Origin: Gammaproteobacteria bacterium
GTDB lineage: Bacteria > Pseudomonadota > Gammaproteobacteria > Chromatiales > Chromatiaceae
Direction of reading: 5' to 3'
NCBI GenBank assembly: GCA_015767355.1
Contig: JADWMH010000095.1
Coordinates: 1-7,886 of the forward strand
DNA length: 7,886 nucleotides
The notes below the pieces were generated by a model. The model was not told the DNA's origin and searched no databases. It saw only the letters and a list, made by a program, of their open reading frames with translations. This document shows, in pieces, positions 5,204 to 7,886 of this stretch (within the stretch, counting starts at the first letter, position 1; every line of letters starts with the position of its first letter). The translations under genes and the position numbers were made by a program.

Positions 5204-5889
5204 GCGCTGCAGGTCGCAGCAGGCATTCGCCGGCGTTTCGATGGGGGCTCTTGCTGCTGCTTTTGACTGTAGCAGGAGGGCTGGGTTATGCGCTGCTCAC
5301 TTTGCCGGATCAGGCAGTCGGATTAAGTGAGCAGGTGAGCGCGAACATGGCAACCAGCGGTGTGCAAAATCCGGTTACTGCCGTGCTGATTAATTTTCGT
5401 GGTTACGATACCCTGCTTGAAATGGCCGTATTGCTGGTGGCCCTGCTTGGCGTCTGGTCACTCGGTAGTGCAGAGGTACACAGAAGGATCGACCCGCAAC
5501 CGGTATTGTCATTGCTGGTCGGGGGGTTGGCGCCGCTGATGATCCTGATGGCAGGCTATCTGTTGTGGGTTGGCGCCAATGCCCCCGGCGGTGCTTTCCA
5601 GGCAGGGTCCGTGCTGGCGGCTGCAGGCATTCTGCTGCTGCTCTCCAGTAAACGTTTCCCTGTACGGCTGATGGGCTGGCCGTTGCGCATTGGACTGCTG
5701 CTCGGTTTGGGGACTTTTACGGCTGTCGGAATGACGCTGTTGTTTGTGAGTGGAGGCTTTCTGCAATATCCTTCCAACCTCGCTGGCGCTCTTATTCTGT
5801 TCATCGAGGCAGCGGCCACACTCTCGATCGGTGTGACACTGGCGGCCCTGTTTCTGGGCGGCCGGCCGCAAGCGGGTCCGTATCGATGA
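5200..5889 (+). CDS. mnhB: MbhE-MnhB fusion antiporter subunit
   Basis: This 229-residue membrane protein has two parts. Residues of about 14-95 are MbhE-like, with a first helix (15-33) and the motif NPVTAVLINFRGYDTLLE (57-74). That corresponds to the extreme C-terminal domain of MrpA (its FRGFDT motif). Residues of about 100-220 are a MnhB/MrpB domain, with GYLLWVGANAPGGAFQAGSV (119-138) and three further helices. A plain MnhB subunit is usually about 140 residues, so the extra length is explained by the MbhE portion. With the preceding DUF4040 gene, the MrpA C-terminal half is thus present but split between two genes. The ATG overlaps the previous stop (ATGA at 5200-5203), and the TGA overlaps the mnhC start in the same way. 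Confidence 0.88.
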   Translation: MSAAGRSRHSPAFRWGLLLLLLTVAGGLGYALLTLPDQAVGLSEQVSANMATSGVQNPVTAVLINFRGYDTLLEMAVLLVALLGVWSLGSAEVHRRIDPQPVLSLLVGGLAPLMILMAGYLLWVGANAPGGAFQAGSVLAAAGILLLLSSKRFPVRLMGWPLRIGLLLGLGTFTAVGMTLLFVSGGFLQYPSNLAGALILFIEAAATLSIGVTLAALFLGGRPQAGPYR

Positions 5890-6194
5890 GCTCTGCTTTG
5901 CTCTATGCGCTGGCTGGAGTAAGCCTGTTTACGCTGGGGCTGTATGCATTGATCGTTCATGCGCATTTGCTGCGTAAAATCCTCGCCATCAACGTCATGG
6001 GCAGCGGGGTGTTCCTGGTGTTGGTGGCTTTAGGCGGGCGTACAACGGGAGCCGAGCCGGATCCTGTGCCCCACGCGATGGTTATTACAGGCATTGTGGT
6101 TGCGATATCGGCTACAGCCCTGGCTTTGGCGCTGGTGCTGCGAGTACAGGCCGCAACAGGCCGGGCCGAGCTTCCCGAAGAGCCCCTGGAATAA
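5886..6194 (+). CDS. mnhC: Mrp/Mnh antiporter subunit C (NuoK-like)
   Basis: This 102-residue protein has three membrane helices and is the NuoK homologue of the antiporter complex. Conserved features are GLYALIVHAHLLRKILAINV (18-37) and DPVPHAMVITGIVVAISATA (59-78). The second helix lacks the buried glutamates used for proton transfer in complex I NuoK, as expected for an antiporter-type C subunit. The start overlaps the mnhB stop (ATGA, 5886-5889). The stop is three bases before the mnhD ATG, and TAAGGG provides that gene's ribosome binding site. Confidence 0.93.
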   Translation: MSSALLYALAGVSLFTLGLYALIVHAHLLRKILAINVMGSGVFLVLVALGGRTTGAEPDPVPHAMVITGIVVAISATALALALVLRVQAATGRAELPEEPLE

Positions 6195-6197
6195 GGG

Positions 6198-7634
6198 ATG
6201 AGGCAGATCCCCTGGGAAGTGATGCTTATTATGCTGCCGCTGACCGGGGCCATGGCCTGTTTTTTCTGGCCCCGGCGCGCTATCACACTGGGCCTTATTA
6301 CTGCGCTGGGTGTGGTTGTTTGCGTGGCCGGCCTTGGCTGGCGGGTGCTGGAACAGGGTGCGCAACGCTACGCAGTCGGCGGCTGGAACGCTCCATTAGG
6401 CATCGATCTCTACGCAGATGGTCTGAGCCTGCTGATGCTGATGGTGACAGCGGTGGTGGGGTTGGGCATCAGCGTCTATTCCATCGGTTATTTCGAACGC
6501 AGACAAGCCGCGCACTTCTGGCCGCTGTGGTTGTTCCTGTGGACTGCGCTGAACGCCCTGTTTCTCTCAGCCGATATCTTCAATCTCTACGTCACACTGG
6601 AATTGCTGGGATTGGCTGCGGTGGCGCTGGTGGCATTGGCCGGTGGCGCCAATGCCTTGACGGCAGCCATGCGTTACCTGCTGGTCAGCCTGCTGGCTTC
6701 GTTATGCTACCTGCTGGGTGTGGCGCTGCTGTACCATAATTTCGGCAGCGTCGACATCGCGATACTGGCGCAACGTGTAGAACTTTCCCCTGCGGTATGG
6801 GCGGCGATGGGTCTGATGAGCGCTGGCCTGCTGCTCAAGAGCGCACTCTTCCCGCTGCACTTCTGGCTGCCGCCAGCCCATGCCAGCGCCCCGGCGCCGG
6901 TGAGTGCGCTGTTGTCGGCGCTGGTCGTCAAGGCGTCGTTTTATATTCTGCTGCGTCTGTGGCTGGAGATATTTCCACCGGCTGGTGCTGCGCCTGGGCA
7001 ACTGTTTGGTGTGCTCGGATCAGCCGCAGTCCTGTGGGGCGGTATCCAGGCGCTGCGCCAGACGCGGCTTAAACTGCTGATTGCCTATTCGACGGTAGCG
7101 CAGCTGGGCTATCTGTTTCTGGCATTTCCACTGGCGAGCAGTGTTGCCTGGAAAGGGAGTCTCTATCTGCTGCTATCCCACGCCCTGGCCAAGGCGGCTA
7201 TGTTCATGGCGGCCGGCAACATCCTGCGTTTCTGCGGACATGATCGCATCGTGGGTCTCGATCGGGTGGCGCAGCGTCTGCCTGTGACGATGACTGCGTT
7301 TGCCCTGGCGGGCGTCAGCATCATAGGTCTGCCGCCCAGCGGCGGATTTATTGGCAAGTGGATGTTGCTTGAAGCCGCGCTGCGCGCCGGACAATGGTGG
7401 TGGGTGATTATACTGATCCTGGGCGGATTGCTGGCTGGCGCCTACGTCTTCAAAGTGATTGGCTATGCGTTTACCCGGGCCGGAGTACTTCGCCAAACGA
7501 GTAGAGTGCCTATGACTATGGAGTGGGCCGCATTGGCTATGGCGCTTGCGGCCCTGCTACTGGGCCTGGTTGCTCTCTGGCCGCTGTCACTGATGGAGAT
7601 CGGTTTACCATTTGGCGGAGGAGATGCTGGATGA
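6198..7634 (+). CDS. mnhD: Mrp/Mnh antiporter subunit D (NuoM/NuoN-like ion-conducting subunit)
   Basis: This 478-residue protein has about 14 membrane helices and belongs to the proton-conducting transporter family shared by complex I NuoL/M/N and MrpA/D. The expected proton-path residues can be placed by motif: Glu135 in TLELLGLA, Lys214 in LLLKSALFPLHFWLPPAHA, Lys245 in VVKASFYILLR, Lys332 in SHALAKAAMF and Lys387 in SGGFIGKWMLLEA. Two histidines (221, 228) flank the broken helix. Length and residues indicate a complete, active-looking subunit. It starts three bases after mnhC, and its TGA overlaps the ATG of a second gene of the same superfamily. Confidence 0.93.
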   Translation: MRQIPWEVMLIMLPLTGAMACFFWPRRAITLGLITALGVVVCVAGLGWRVLEQGAQRYAVGGWNAPLGIDLYADGLSLLMLMVTAVVGLGISVYSIGYFERRQAAHFWPLWLFLWTALNALFLSADIFNLYVTLELLGLAAVALVALAGGANALTAAMRYLLVSLLASLCYLLGVALLYHNFGSVDIAILAQRVELSPAVWAAMGLMSAGLLLKSALFPLHFWLPPAHASAPAPVSALLSALVVKASFYILLRLWLEIFPPAGAAPGQLFGVLGSAAVLWGGIQALRQTRLKLLIAYSTVAQLGYLFLAFPLASSVAWKGSLYLLLSHALAKAAMFMAAGNILRFCGHDRIVGLDRVAQRLPVTMTAFALAGVSIIGLPPSGGFIGKWMLLEAALRAGQWWWVIILILGGLLAGAYVFKVIGYAFTRAGVLRQTSRVPMTMEWAALAMALAALLLGLVALWPLSLMEIGLPFGGGDAG

Positions 7635-7886
7635 ACTGGGGTGCCGGATTGCCGCTGCTAATTGTTGCTACGTCTCTCTTTTCCGGGCTGGTGATTTTCT
7701 TTTTGTCAGAGAAGCACGTTGTGGCCCGCACCACCCTGAACCTTGGGGGCGCGGTGCTCAAACTGGTGCTGGTCGGGGTAATGATATGGGGTGTTTTTCA
7801 CGGCCATCACTACGAGGCCCGCCTGCCGCTGCTGCCCGGGCTGGATCTGGTGCTGCGCGCTGATGCCGAATCGATGCTGTTCGTAG
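7631..7886 (+). CDS. Second MnhD/NuoL-type ion-conducting subunit, 5' part only
   Basis: The gene starts in an ATGA overlap with mnhD (7631-7634) and is open to the window end, giving 85 codons. The visible part has a short N-terminus, two hydrophobic helices (about residues 5-26 and 38-58), then HGHHYEARLPLLPGLDLVLR and ADAESMLFV. The last segment resembles the 'D-x-S-x-L' region after the second or third helix in MrpD/MrpA/NuoL proteins. By position it should supply the second ion-conducting subunit, the role of the MrpA N-terminal half. Assignment to a NuoL-, NuoM- or MrpA-like branch needs the missing remainder. The 3' end lies outside the window. Confidence 0.75.
   Translation, partial: MNWGAGLPLLIVATSLFSGLVIFFLSEKHVVARTTLNLGGAVLKLVLVGVMIWGVFHGHHYEARLPLLPGLDLVLRADAESMLFV

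Overview
The window looks like chromosomal DNA from a gammaproteobacterium. The evidence is a DUF2058 (YaiL-type) gene ending in the family's typical C-terminus, coding sequence that looks moderately GC-rich against AT-rich spacers, and an environmental-type set of sodium/proton antiporter genes. The sequence does not identify the genus. All recognisable genes are on the + strand. I saw no rRNA, tRNA, CRISPR array, transposase or integrase.

Layout. Bases 1-312 are an AT-rich regulatory region with a 14-bp palindrome, an 8-bp-arm inverted repeat, a consensus TATAAT and a 13-bp direct repeat of the nhaD initiation region. An intact NhaD-type Na+/H+ antiporter gene follows (313-1773) and ends in a strong stem-loop. 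Next is a decaying protein kinase gene (about 1835-2806). It keeps the inter-domain linker, the complete kinase catalytic core and the C-terminal membrane anchor typical of PP2C phosphatase-kinase fusion proteins. It has lost the phosphatase half and the start codon, and an in-frame TAA precedes the anchor. A non-coding stretch (2807-3100) holds a 112-bp imperfect-palindrome repeat with a smaller palindrome nested inside. A DUF2058 gene (3101-3634) and its probable terminator follow.

From 3738 to the right edge runs a multisubunit (Mrp/Mnh-type) cation/proton antiporter locus in the order E, [128-bp AT-rich gap], F, G, DUF4040/MbhD-like, MbhE-MnhB fusion, C, D, second D-like (cut by the window edge). 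This is not the ABCDEFG order of Bacillus-type Mrp. It is co-linear with the antiporter module (subunits A to H) of archaeal membrane-bound hydrogenase (MBH) operons. From F onward the genes overlap or nearly touch, mostly by ATGA stop/start overlaps, so one translationally coupled transcript is likely.

Together the window holds two independent sodium/proton exchange systems: a single-polypeptide NhaD and a multisubunit complex. Both would exchange cytoplasmic Na+ for external protons and help control pH and salt. Whether the multisubunit complex is a pure antiporter or is coupled to another enzyme depends on genes beyond the right edge.
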